Below are positions 48,954 through 61,139 of a DNA stretch of 64,000 nucleotides, one piece after another (the stretch's first letter is position 1; each line of letters opens with the position of its first letter). The position numbers and the translations under genes are program-made. Below the pieces are notes generated by a model, which did not search any database, was not told where the DNA came from, and saw nothing but the letters and a program-made list of their open reading frames with translations. Source of the stretch: Nymphaea colorata (lineage: Eukaryota > Streptophyta > Magnoliopsida > Nymphaeales > Nymphaeaceae). The stretch covers positions 25,567,662 to 25,631,661 of the forward strand of contig NC_045143.1 of the NCBI RefSeq assembly GCF_008831285.2. Reading direction: 5' to 3'.

Positions 48954-50435
48954 GTAATTCGGAGCGCCACTTTCTCTCCTCTTTTTCAATGATGATTTCT
49001 TGCTTTCCTTTCCTATGTTTTGCAGCGATTTGAGCAATCAGTGACATTCAACTGTGTGGGTTTGGTTTTCGTGAAATGTCTTGGCCGATTGCCTAAAGTT
49101 GGGTTGGGGTTACTTGTGTCTCCTTTGAGGTCTTCAAGAGGCTTTTCACGGCTTTCTTCTCTGGGTTGATCAACTGTTTTTGTTTCTATGTTTCCCTTTT
49201 GGACTGGCTATTAGGGTTTTAGTAGATATTTACACGAAGAATTTTCTGTTAATGTGCAAAGAGATTTCTATTTGGTGCTATGCGTTGGTGATCTGCTTCT
49301 TGATTTCACACCGTATGAATTGTAACTGAGAGTATGACCATGGGATAACCAGGGTTAGGATATTCCATGTGGTTGCATATACGTTCATAGTAACAAAATG
49401 GCTGCATTTTCAGTAGCACATAGACGCAGGCATCACATAGTTTTTCACAGCCAATATGAACTCACTGTTAGATGCACGGGATATAGGCATATCAAATTAA
49501 CATAGAAAGATTTAATGGATAGATATATGGAAAATGGGCATCCATTTTTATTTACAAGCGGTTAACCGTTAATCAATAAAATAGGGTCCTGACCCTTGAT
49601 GTACTATAATGAAGACATCGTAAAAGCTATGGATTTACACAATGAAAGTTCCATTTGCCCACTAGAAGGGCATTATTTAACATGTAGTTTTCACTAGCTA
49701 GAAGGGGCTCTCAGTAACACTAAAGTTCTTCATTATTAGGAGGAATTGCAGACAAGCTTGTGTGTGCTTCAGACATAGATATGTGGTATCCCTCTCAACA
49801 TTCTACCAAAAAGTGCTATAACTTTTTAGGCCTACATCTGCTTCTTCAATATCTGGCGACTTGAACTGCTTAAACTTTGAGCTTCTTTCTACCAGCAAGT
49901 CTAATAAATTCAAGGAAACTACTTTCATGTTGGGACCAATGGATATGTTCCTTCAGACTTCCAGTTTGAGTCGACAGTATTGAGTCATACTGGTCATAAA
50001 ATTTGTGTTTACATTTCTTTATCGTATTTTTGAGCTTGTCAGGAACACAAAATAAACCCATATTCACCTGTTGTTATTGAGGCATAGGGCTATTTTTGGT
50101 TCTTAATTGTGCTTGTGTTTCCACTGTACAGTGTAAGTCTGTGAAATTGTTAACTGAGATTTTCTGATATTATTTTTCTTTCTTCAATCTTCAATAACCT
50201 CCTATTTATGTGCTATCTTTTGGCTAGTTTCTTCTTAAGCTGCCAAAATGCAGATGCAGGCACTTAGATAAACTGGAGAACCACACCCGTATGCATACAC
50301 ATATGCACTAATATACACAAATAAATGAAAACAAGTAGAACTAATGATATTGTTCTGTGTTCTGGAATTGTCTCTAGCGATTGTTAATTCTTCTAATTCT
50401 CAAACTGATTCTTCTCATTGTTCTTGGAACTGCAG
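48954..50435 (+). other. Intron 1 of the right CDKC copy
   Basis: Begins GTAATT after exon 1 and ends with TTCTTGGAACTGCAG. The last ~40 bases match the left copy (38278-38320) almost perfectly. No other feature recognised. Confidence 0.75.
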
Positions 50436-50490
50436 TCAAGTGTACATGGCCAGGGAGATGAAAACAAGCAAGGTTGTTGCTTTGAAAAAT

Positions 50491-51464
50491 TAACCCATCA
50501 TACTTAAATGATCATTATAGACATGAATCAACGCTTCTCCAACATAATCCTACACTTTCCCCAAAAAGAAAAGTTGCTGACATGTATCTCAAATCATCAA
50601 TTCTACCTTCTAGCATGCTCAAACAATAATTATACATGTTCCAAAGAGAAATATACAATAAAATAGGCTCAATTACGCCTTGCTCACCCCAAATCAAGAG
50701 TCTAGACTGCTGCAATCCTTTCGGCAGCCACCTCACGAGTTCAAGTGATCTTCAAACAGCCAAAACCTCTCACTGCCGCCTCCACCGATGCATCCCAGCC
50801 ACTAGTATGAGGGGAAATATGCGCCCCCAAGCGGCAAGTTGACATAAAAGGCCATAAAAGAGTCAAAGATCGACCAAAGAGAGTTCCAAACCGGAATCTG
50901 TCATTAGGAGAGGCCCACGGTAGTGGTGTGGGTAGCTGAAAGGAATGAGAGAAAGGGGTGGTGACAGAGAGGGGAAACAGAGAGAGGGAGGGTTCAGACA
51001 GAAATGGGGAAGAAGGCCAGTGAGGGTGAGAGTGCGTGAGAGAAGAGAGAGAGCAGGTGGGAGAGTGAGGGTGTTGACAGAGAGAGGCGGACAGAAGAGA
51101 GAGACGCGAGTGTGTAGAGAGGGGAGAGAAACGACAACAACAACAAAAAAACGAAAGGAGGGGGGGCGGAAGGGCTGCGCAAGAGGGAGGAGGAGAGGAA
51201 GGAAGAAGAGGAGAGAAGAGACAAAGAGGCGAGGGGACGACAGGGCACACCCCAAGCGCCGCCACCGTCATCACCGTCGCCGACACTGTCGCCTTCTTCT
51301 TCTTCTCTGAGCTGCGGTCGTGGCTAAGGGAGAGACTAAGGGGGGAAACGAGGGAGAAAGAAAAACAAGGGAGGAGAGGGCGGTGTCGGGCTCCTGTCGC
51401 ATGTGGAATTCGGGTCCGGGACTGGACCCTGACCCGACCCGTCCTGCAAATGCCGAGCGTTACA
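50491..51464 (-). mobile_element. Truncated gypsy LTR fragment, inside right CDKC copy
   Basis: Read on the minus strand it starts TGTAACGCTCGG at 51464 and follows the 5' LTR of the gypsy element (38385 onward) through the GC-rich block, the CT-rich tract and the GCTGCCGAAAGGATTGCAG section, stopping near GATGGGTTAA. Its intact end lies inside CDKC exon 9; its cut end abuts exon 2. Insertion plus deletion therefore explains the loss of exons 3-8. The 240-codon and similar frames here are low-complexity. Confidence 0.85.
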
Positions 51465-52396
51465 TGAACTATGTGGATCACCAGATGAGGTTAACTGGCC
51501 GGGAGTTTCAAAGATTCCTTGGTACAATAATTTCAAGCCTTCAAGACCAATGAAGAGGCGCCTTAGAGATGTATTTAAGCAGTAAGTACAAAACATATGA
51601 ATCTGGTTTACAATGATTTATAGTGAAAATTTGTTTTGAGGAAATCTTTTTTTCACATTTACTTTTTGTTATGTTGTGATTGTGTAGTTTTGTGGTTTAT
51701 CAGTGCTTTACCACCTTATTATTGTTATTGTTTCCAGTTTATATAGAGGTAATGTGCACCTGAGATGCAGTTATTTTTGCTATCAGTTTTGATCGACATG
51801 CTTTGGATTTGTTGGAGCGGATGCTAACTCTTGACCCATCTCAGGTATCATCTTGCTATATTCTCTGAGTTTTGGAGGTTTGAACTTTTGTCACAAATGA
51901 TTTAGTGTATGGATGTGAGTTCTGGAAAGTGGGAGTAGCAAACCTACTCCTTGAATTCTTATAATTATTAAGTGGTGAGTCCTGCTCCAGATCTGAATGT
52001 CCTTGCAAAACGAACGACACTCTACAAATAACTTTGCAAGTTTGGCCTTGGGTGTCCTTAGCAGTTTTAGTGTCAGCTTTACTATAGACTTATCAAGTTC
52101 TTAAGTTTCTAACTTTGGGCTCCCAAGGGAGTTAATCTCTTTCTTGTTTTGATAGTGATCTCGGTAGTTTCCCCAAGTTTGGAGAACAAGGCTTTTACTT
52201 CTTATTCGTTAAGTAGCTTTGTGCATGTAAATGTCTTTATTTCTAGATAGGGCATTATCTCTTATTTGTGGATTCTAATGATAGAATCATCGCAAACTCC
52301 AAAATCAAATGAACCATGAACTAGTATTTCCTTGGATTTCTTTTTGCAGCAAAAAGAGATGAAGGTTTTACGTTTTTTTTTTTGTTAGTCTTGCAA

Positions 52397-52399
52397 CAG

Positions 52400-52436
<37 letters not shown>
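52397..52436. repeat. (CT)n microsatellite, right arm
   Basis: About 20 CT units, counterpart of the GA run at 34759-34828. Confidence 0.92.
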
Positions 52437-52439
<3 letters not shown>

Positions 52440-53442
52440 GCTGAAAAGGAAAGACTTCCTATATTAAGTTACTAAAGAAACATGAATAATAACCTTTACA
52501 AGACTTTTCCAAGTTGAGGTTTTTTGAGTTAATATTTATTGTTCTAATTTATTTTCTACAAAAAATCATACATGATACTTGGCCATTGTATTGTCCAGTC
52601 ATATAAATATTTCTATTGTTGGCCTCCAAGCTTCTTTTGTTCGGTACCATGTCTTTTTTGCAAGCCACTTGTGGTGATGAGAGTAATATAAGAAAAATGT
52701 TCGGGAGTTATGTAGTTCTCTGCCCATCATCATTGTCGAGTTACTATTTCAGTCTGCATTTGTGAACAGGGGTGTCAAGAGGTGAGGTTGTGACACTAAA
52801 GCATTTGATGACTGCTTCACTTGATTCTAAAAGTATTGTTGCTAGTGCTTTTGATAGCTTTCTGAAAAATTATGAATTACCCAACTAGCGTCCTGTTCAT
52901 CTACCAAAATGAAATAACTGTGATGTATATAACATGAAAGTGATACCTGGCATTTCAATGTATTTACAATTTTGTTTTCTTCCCAAATATGGAAATGTAC
53001 ATTCAAACTTCTCTGTGACTTAAAAACGACAAAGGGAATCTGTGTTTCTTGAGAAAATTATGGTCTATTTTTGAACTTGTCCTTGTCTGGTGGAATGTTA
53101 TTGGAAGAATGTTGCCAGCAATTGTTCAGCATTCAGTGTTGTCAAATCTTGTTTCCAGAACAGGCTGGACTTAAGGAGCTAAGCTTTAGAACGATTGTTG
53201 CTATGATGTCCCGCTAGTGAACAGTTAATCCGACTAGCCAACTAATCAGTTCCCTGCTAAGTCACATGCGAATGGGGATATGGTCCCTGTACTCCCCATA
53301 CCATAGATGCAGCACTGCGTTTAAGGGACATATCTGGATATCCCTTTTTTTTAAAACATTTTTTTTGGTTAAAATTGAAAAAGGAAGGGTAGGAAGGGAG
53401 AGAGAGATAACTGACTGTAAACCTGAATGGTTTTTAGTGAGA

Positions 53443-53446
<4 letters not shown>

Positions 53447-53473
<27 letters not shown>
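53447..53473. repeat. (GA)n microsatellite, right arm
   Basis: GAGAGAGA run, counterpart of 28166-28194. Confidence 0.88.
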
Positions 53474-54568
53474 GAAAAGGGCACACACTGAAAATCTTTT
53501 TGCTTGAATAGTGGTCCCCTTTATTTCTTATAACTTTCTAAAATTTCTCTTCGAATTTGTCAGGTAGAATTCTATTTCTACATATTGAAATACTGGGTGC
53601 ATTTTCTGTTTCGATCTGCATTCTGTGTCTCGTTATTTCTATTTACAAGAGGTTCTTCAGCTGCTTTGAAGTAAAAGCTAGAGACTAGAGTTAGATATGT
53701 TGGTACCACTCCTTCCTCCTAGCTATGATATTTATCTGGTTGAGATTGTATTCTTCCTTGATGTTCTTGCATTTCTCCAGTTTTTATCTTTTCTTCTTGA
53801 AGTTTGCTGTTGATATGTCAACCCTTTTTCCTCCTTGCATCCTCTGCTGTTTGTGTTTGTTTGTCCCCTAATGGTTTCATTTTCTTATTTTCAGAGGATA
53901 TAAGCAAAAGACGCACTTGATGCTGAGTATTTCTGGTGTGATCCATTGCCATGTGACCCGAAAGGGTACAAAATCTTTTGTTCATGCCAAGTGTCACAAT
54001 TGATGGCCTTCTAATAGCCGGTTCTGGCCTTCCTCTTAGTTTACCCAAATACGAGTCATCTCATGTGTTCCAGACCAAGAAGAAAAGACAACAGCAAAGG
54101 CAGCACGAAAAAACAGCCAAGCGGCAAAAATTACAGTATCCTCAGCAGCATCAACGTTTGCCGCCAATTCAGTAGCTAGGGTGACCGCATATACAAATCA
54201 GGCCTGGCCCTAACCAATGCCCCACCTCAAGTTGTTGTTGGGCCAAGTCACCACTACAATAAGCCTCGGGGACCTCCAAGAGGACAGAACAGGTATCCTC
54301 AAGGCGGAAACCCAAGTGGTGGATACAATCCAAATCGTGGTGGCCAAGCTGGTGGATATGCTACTGGACCTTATCCACCTCAAGGCTGAGGTCCTGTTTA
54401 TGTTGGAACCAGTATGCCTGGAGGTGGCCGTCCTAGATCTGGAGCTGGTGCCTATGGCGTCGGGCTCCAAATTATCCCCAATCAGGTCCTTATGGCAATT
54501 CAGGTACTGATCGAGCGCCCAACATGATGGGTGGTAATTGGAATCCACAATATGGTTGGCCACAGTAG

Positions 54569-56772
54569 TCTGGAATCAAACTGAAGCATGATCTGTTCAA
54601 TATATCTGTGCACTTGACTCGTGATCCTACATTCTGAAGAGAAGGGCTCTGCCAGGGACTTCCGCTTTCACCTCAAGTGGGTCGATGGGAATTGGTTTAA
54701 TGCACCAGAGGTATTCCTACAAACCAGTGTTGGATATTTAAGAATATCCCTTGACCTGGATTTAATTCACGCACTTGTTTTCAGTTTTATATGGAGAAAG
54801 AGGAGATGGTTAGGTATTTCATTACTACGCTGCTCCTTTGTCCTACAGACAGAAATAGGGAAACAAGAATGTGTGATTTTCTCTTCGATGTTTATCATAG
54901 CTTGACTGGCGATGATGAACTTGTCAGTATATGGATGGGATATGTGGGTTTTGTCTTGTGACTAGAATCTTCATAGTAACTATGCAGTCCAATTTCATGA
55001 CATTCCTGGTTTACTTTTTGTAAGTTCAAATATCGTGCCATAGTCATAATTACTCACCATTACAGTTTCTTTTACTGTATTTACATGCCTCGGGGCACGT
55101 AATCTGTTTTTTTTTCAGTTGAATTGCATGCTCCAAGTACAATTGTTGGTACACTTCTATGAAAGTTTGGGATTTAAACTTAATATCTAGTGAAGACAAT
55201 CAATCCTGCTTCATTTTTGCATAGGAATGGTTGGGTTGTTTGTATGGTGTAGCGGTTCTGAAGTTCTTTCACCAGCTGCTTCTCCCCAATAAGCCACTTT
55301 GCAATCCCGTCACGTCAAAGGCTGAAATGACTTGAACATGGGAATGCCTCTTTGTTAGCATACAGGAAGATCAGTGGACCTTGGGAGCCCTTTAGAAGGG
55401 CGAACTAATCTTGGACTATCAATAATTCTTCTTTTAAAAAAAAAAAAAACTCAGGTTTGGTGCTTTTCTGTTATTTTCTGTTCATTCGTCTGCAATTAGC
55501 CCTAGATGTGCTTTGTGCTCCAAATTACCAAGCCGGGGGGCCCCTTGTGCAAAGGGGAGATGGCCTAAGGTTCTGGAGAACATTGAACTTTTATTTGTGA
55601 GATCGTTTTTGAAGTAGACTAGGCATTGTAGTTGTTGTCCTGTGTTTTTTATAGAATTTTCATCAAATTAAAAGTCATTTTTAAATATAAAAACGACCTT
55701 CAAAAAAAAATTGTATCTAAAACTTCTTTAATATATGTAAAACGGCCACCAGTTTTCAGTTGGACCAATTAGGTTGGATTTGCAACATTATTTAGTAGTC
55801 TTCATTTTTTTTAGAATTTTGGATCTTTAGTCATTAACCTCACACGACATTGATGGAAAGGTTTGCTTTGTTGTTTTCATTTTTTTTTTTTTTGAGTGAA
55901 ATTTTATATCATATAGTTGGTAAGGGTTCAACTTAAAAAATATAGGTTCACTTCTTTGTTTTTAGGACGTGTTTATGTTCCTATAAACTATTTTATTTTT
56001 TTGCTTGAATTCTTGATTTATTTAGCATAAGGTGCAAGGGAGGAGTGATTAGATAGGCGGGGATAGAGTACAATAGATGATTTGTATTTGATTTTTGAAT
56101 TCGATAGTTTGATTTTTGAATTGGATAGTTTGATCTTCCCTACTTCTATAGGAGAGCATATAAAGTTCTTCTACCCAACAAATCAGTCTGGTTTCATAAA
56201 AACTCCTCTTTTGGTATAAGAGAGTTCCTACTTCCAAGTGATATGCCATTTGATGTCAAATACTTTTTTGAAAGAGAAAATTTTTTGTTGTGCCTAAAAA
56301 CATTTTAAAAGTGTCTTATCATGCAATGATATGCCTTCATTTTGTTCTTACTACCTGCCCAAGTAAAAGGAAAGTTTCAAGTTTTTTTTGTTGTCAATGA
56401 TTAGAAGAGGAAATCTAGAAAAATCCTATGAAGCTGAGAAAGTCAAGAATAGGAGATGGTATTGGCTCTAGTGATCAAGTGTCTGTAAGGGTTTAGCAGG
56501 AAAATATCTTAAGAGAAAAGCCATAATGCCTTATAAAATATTGGTAAGTAGCAAAATAAGAGTTGAGAGATGGGCTCGAGGCTTGTGTAGTTGTTCCTCT
56601 GGGTTAATAATCAAGAGTACCGAGTAGGCATATATGTGATTTATGTCTATGCCGCGAAGATAATGACTTATGAACTTTTGACATGTTGAAAACCCACAAG
56701 ATGAAACGGGTTGATATGTGACAAAACTACACCTTACCACCAAAGCGGTGGAGCTTCGTAGTAGCCTTTGGG
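54569..56772. other. CDKC 3' flanking region, right copy
   Basis: No gene recognised. 54422-54861, which includes the end of CDKC exon 12, is absent from the left copy: the left sequence jumps from CAGTATGCCTGGA to AACAAGAATGTGTG. Confidence 0.6.
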
Positions 56773-57021
56773 GTGGTGAGGTATTCCCTCAAAGGTGAAG
56801 GTCGGCCTGAAAAAGAAAATCAAAAGCAAGAAAAAATGAAAAGGCAAAAAGCCAAATGCAGAAAAAAAGGAAGAAAAAGAAGCAAAACCAAGAAAAACAA
56901 AAAAGGTGCCTGTCAAGAGATAAATGGCATGAAGGCTAAACTCGAAGGAATTGAAATGCGACAATCTTTCATGGATGTGCGATCCTTGGGTCAATATCTG
57001 CTCTTCTTTTTTATTTCCTAA
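56773..57021 (+). other. Lysine-rich open frame, right arm
   Basis: 82 codons beginning VRYSLKGEGRPEKENQ (GTG at the left end; no ATG nearby). The basic middle is identical to 24955-25299, with scattered changes after TKKNKKG. Unrecognised; may be chance coding in duplicated DNA. Confidence 0.3.
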
Positions 57022-58908
57022 GACATTGAGGACGATTACTTTATGTTCATTTTTTTGGAAATTTAAAGGCTTCCCTTCTTGAGATTCAACAACATTGATG
57101 CAAAATGAATCCCGATGCTTGTACAGTATTGAGGGTAAATGAAAGGCATATCATTTGCACAACACGAGCACTTTCTGCTTATGATTTAAATTGATGATTT
57201 ATAAATTATTTAAAAGTAAACACTTGACTTGTAATGTTTCCTGACTTCATGGGCATATGAGGAACTCCCAGCCCCTCTCTATTTTCGAAAAATGTTGTCC
57301 TTTTTATTACCAAACCGCTAGGCCATTCATAGAATAGATGAAATCCCTCAAACATATTCCAGTCATGTTGAGTGTAATGAATTTTCCATCTTCCCCTTTC
57401 CATGTTCCCATCACAACTTGTTTTATTGTGAAGGCTAGGCAGTATTTTTGTTGATTTCTCTTTTAAGGTTTGCTACTTTGCTTAGGAAAGGGTTTGAAAG
57501 AGTCGTTAGCTTTTAACTTTTTTATCATTATTTTTTTTATTTTTTTTTTACATTGTCAGTGCCTTCTGATTCATGCAGTTGATGTCGAAGTTTAAAGCCC
57601 AACTCATTAGTGTTCTTCTGGATGTACAGTGGTTTTGGAATCGCCGATTCATGTTGCACGAGAGTTTGATCTTGTACTTCAAAATCAAGTTTTTATTTGA
57701 GTTCCCAACAAAGTTGTGGCATCCAATTTGATTTGAGTGAGTTTACATAAATTTTTGGTGAAACAGTAACTGACTAATGCTGGTTGCAAAAGTTTGCACA
57801 AAGACAGGCAAATCCTGTCATTGTTTGTTTGTGTTTTTTGTTTGTTAGCTTGTCATAATTGGTAGGAAGCCAAGTGTTATGCAAGTACATTGCCTGAGAG
57901 CTCGAAACCACACCCTCTACACCGGAAATCTCCAACAATTGTAGAGATTGCTGCAGAATTTTATTCCAAAACTATGGATGTTTGGGTGACTTTAACATTT
58001 GATGACTGATTTGTCTTACTTGCCAAGACTTACCCTTTGGGTTTAGTTTGTTTTATTGTAGGGAATCTGATCTGACCCAGTGATTGCAAAGTTGATGTCG
58101 AAAACAAAGAATTTTTGCTAGAGAAATTTACATATATGTGCAGAAATTAGATTGCTTGTAGAAACCAAACAAGTTTCAATTGGTCTATTTTTTACCTGAA
58201 TTGAGTTAGGATTTTGGGTGTGATATGACAACGTAAGTCAAAGTCGTGTAGGCTTCTTTCACAGTCTTTCAAATTTGCTTATATTTAGGTCCAATTAATT
58301 TAGAGAACATAGATTTCAAGTAAGGATTTTGGTTATTTTGTGTTTCATGTATATAATTTTAAAGTGTTTATTAGTTCAGCTTAGAGTTCTTGCTTGTGAG
58401 TGGGTCTAAGCTCTAAGTTTATGCCCTTGTTTTTCTTTGTTCTCATTTGTTTTCAAGTTCGTCATTACAGCCGCAGGCACTTCTGGATAAATGTAAGGGC
58501 GGATGCATTCAATGGAGGAGTTGGAGCACAAGTCAAAGATCTAAATTGACACAGGGTTGCCCTTTTAAGCAGCCACACTTTAGGAACTGTTTATTTTTCA
58601 ACTTCTGTAATTAAACTAGTAGCATCACTCTTGAAGAACTTTTGACTTGTTTATATTTGAGGTAGTAAATGTGCATTTTTTTGTCTAACTTAATATTCGT
58701 TTGTTCCCTGTGTTCGATCTTTACTTCTCACTTATTGGACTCTTAGTTTCCTCAAACTGCACAAAACTGCTAGTTCCACCAGTGATTTTGCAGAGGTTAG
58801 GGACCGACTTTTGTATGGTTTTTGGGTCAAAGTTGGGTACGGTTTTGTTATGGATATGTTGATACATCAATTTAGTTGATTCTCGGTTTTACTGTTCATT
58901 TTGATAGA
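57022..58908. other. Right-arm distal flank
   Basis: Non-coding, collinear in inverse with 23130-24954. No gene recognised. Confidence 0.6.
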
Positions 58909-60150
58909 TGTAACGCTCGTTTCATGTTTCAGGTCAGGTTGGAGCGGGTCCAGACCCGGACCCGATCTCCACGCGCAAGAGGGTCCCGACGTTGCCCTCT
59001 CCTCCCTCGTCTTTCCCTCTTCTCCCTCGTTTCCCCTCTTCGACTCTCCCTAAGCTACAACTGCAACACAGAGAAGAAGAAGGCGGAGGTTTGAGCAGCG
59101 GCGACGGCGGTGACAGCGGTGGCTGCGGCGGTGGCGCTTGGGTAAACTCTCTCTCTCTAGTGCTATTTCCCTTCTCCGCCACCCCCATGCTCCCTTGCCC
59201 TCTCTGCCGCACGTTCTCTCTTGCCACTCTCTTTTCCCTGTCTGTTAGCTCCCTCCCGCACGGTCCCTCTCCTCACTCACTCTCACCCTCACGTTTTCCT
59301 CTCCCTTCTCACGCACTCACCCCCTCTGCCGTTTCCCCATTTCTGTCCGAACCCTCTCTGTCTGTCCCCCTCTGTCAGCGCCTCTCCCTGCACACACACT
59401 CCCTATGTGAGCTCTCTCTCCCCATTTTTCTATTTGTTTTCCCCCTTTTCCCCAACCGAGCACTCTTCCTCATTGATTTCATCGTTGTTTGATAGGATTC
59501 CAGCTTGGGGAACGTGTTCTTCCCCTCATATCAGCGATTAGGTGGTGTTGGTGGTGGCGACTTGGCACGATTTTTGCCGTTTGGGGTTCGATTGAACGCT
59601 TGAGGTGGCTGCCGAAAGGATTGCAGCAGTCTAGACTCTTGATTTGGGATGAGCAAGGCGTAATTGAGCCTATTTCTTGTATATTTTTCTTTGGAACGCG
59701 TATAATTATTGTTAAAGCATGCTGGAAGGTAGAATTGATGTTTTGGAATGCATGTCAGCGACTTTGCTTTTTGGGGAAAGTGTAGAATTGTGTTGGAGAA
59801 GCGTTGATTCATGTATCTATTGATCTCTTAGGCTCGAGGTGTTGATTTTTGAAGCAATAGGGAAGCATGGTAGGGATTGTGATGTTGTGGGGAAGATTTA
59901 GAACCGTCTTTTTGAGCACGTGGCTCACGCTTTTGTGAGCGGGCGTATCTTGGAGTTATTTGGGGAAAGTGTGCCTCAGTTGGATGTGACAATGGGGTTG
60001 ACGCCTAGACTACAAAAAGCATTAAGAATGTGTTAAGGATGGACTCAGCGAAGCATTGAGTTTTGGGGTCTCGTGGCAACGTCTAGAAGTTAGGAGGAGG
60101 CCTATTGGAAGGCTTGTAGGTCGACACTACCCATCGATAACCCTGCTTGT
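58909..60150 (+). mobile_element. Truncated gypsy LTR fragment, distal to right CDKC arm
   Basis: Starts TGTAACGCTCG and follows the gypsy 5' LTR through GGACCCGGAC-type and CT-rich sections to CGACACTACCCATCG, where it breaks off. The site before it (TTGATAGA) is uninterrupted in the left arm, where AAGCTTTTGC follows. It is therefore a separate insertion after the duplication whose 3' part was later lost. Confidence 0.85.
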
Positions 60151-60398
60151 AGACTTAATTTAATTCTTTTGTCAAGCAGCTCATCATACATGATATAATG
60201 AGATAAGCATAAAATATGATTTAAACAACTTCAAATAGCTATGAACATCTAAATTTAAATTTGTTTAGCATATAATAACAAATCATGGTCAAGCAAGAGG
60301 TCCATCATGCTCCATCTGCTATATTTATCTATTTCATGAGGGCATACATCCAATAATTAAATAACTTGTAAACAAACATTTAAATTCAGCTGCGCTAA

Positions 60399-61130
60399 TG
60401 TTGTAAAAAGTGTATCGTAAGGCGTATCGGTCGGGCTTTAAGATACGCCGTATCGTAATGTATCGTAACCGTATCGTAAATTTTAAAAAAATAATAATAA
60501 TAAATCAGAAAAAATTTAAAAAAAAATCAAAAAATTCATAAAAAATCAGAAAAAAATAAAAATAATAAATTCTTCATAGAAAACATGGTTTAGTCTTTTA
60601 GATAATGATAGACTTATTATTTTGCTAAATGCTATAAACTTACACGTTCACGGTTCATCATTCATACTTCATAGACATCAAAATTCATAACAATATCATT
60701 CTTTTTCATCTTTATCTTCATGGTTTAAAAAAAAACCATTTCCTCTCAATGGGAATCAGCTACCCATGCACAAATCCATGGTTTAATAGATGATTTCACG
60801 ATGGCAATTGATGATTTCACGGTGACAATCGATGATTTCACAATGGAAATCAATTATTTCCCTCTAAAACGGTACAATCTATAGATTAGAAATGAGGAAG
60901 GGGTGGGTTTTTATAAAAAAAACTCGAAAAAATAAGGTTCAAGTCTCCTTTTTAGAAATCAACCTGTATCGTACGATACGGGCCGTATCGCACCGTATCG
61001 CACGTATCATACGATATAGGTACGATACACCCCCATTTTCGATACAGGGGGTGTATCGTATCGTATTTTGCAAACGATACGATACGTATCGTACGATACG
61101 GCCCTGTATCGTACGATACGTACAACACTG
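60399..61130. mobile_element. MITE-like insert rich in GTATCGTACGATAC palindromes
   Basis: Flanked by direct repeats GCGCTAA (60392-60398 and 61131-61137). The ends TGTTGTA and TACAACA are inverted. GTATCG/CGATAC motifs fill both ends, and 60960-61120 is almost entirely short nested palindromes. A relic of the same family is at 36285-36405. No coding capacity. Confidence 0.75.
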
Positions 61131-61139
61131 GCGCTAACA

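Larger units (their letters stand above)
48844..54568 (+). pseudogene. CDKC: Cyclin-dependent kinase C pseudogene, right copy (exons 1, 2, 9-12)
   Basis: Exon 1 (48844-48953) starts ATGGCGGCGGCC and encodes SIDCFGKLEQIGEGTYK, the Gly-rich loop; phase 2 into exon 2 (50436-50490, QVYMA to VALK). Exons 3-8 (the catalytic core) are missing, replaced by the reversed gypsy LTR piece at 50491-51464. Exon 9 is entered mid-way (51465-51581: ELCGSPDEVNWPGVSK), then exons 10 (51787-51844), 11 (53895-53965) and 12 (54040-54568, ending QYGWPQ and TAG). TAA at 53901-53903, TAG at 54173-54175, TGA at 54182-54184 and the following frameshift are shared with the left copy. An 18-base upstream frame (48533-48550) and one overlapping the start (ATG at 48804, out of frame) precede exon 1. 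Without a kinase core it cannot act as a CDK. Confidence 0.94.
51465..58908 (+). repeat. Right arm of the CDKC inverted duplication
   Basis: Reverse complement of 23130-35759 without element 3. It is bounded exactly by the TGTAACG ends of two inward-facing gypsy LTR fragments. It contains CDKC exons 9-12, the 3' flank and the lysine-rich frame. Confidence 0.92.

Noticed and set aside
50741-51481. 246-codon minus-strand open frame rich in Ser, Leu and Pro
   Set aside because: It lies in the CT-rich part of a gypsy LTR fragment and is low-complexity; the corresponding LTR positions at 38460-38900 and 58980-59460 do not keep the frame.
50491-60150. A Pack-MULE-type transposon with 1-kb TIRs carrying CDKC exons
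   Set aside because: The inverted ends match the gypsy LTR at 38385 including its TGTAACG start, and each end breaks off at a different LTR position; two independent truncated LTRs fit better. Kept as a finding only for the unusual geometry.
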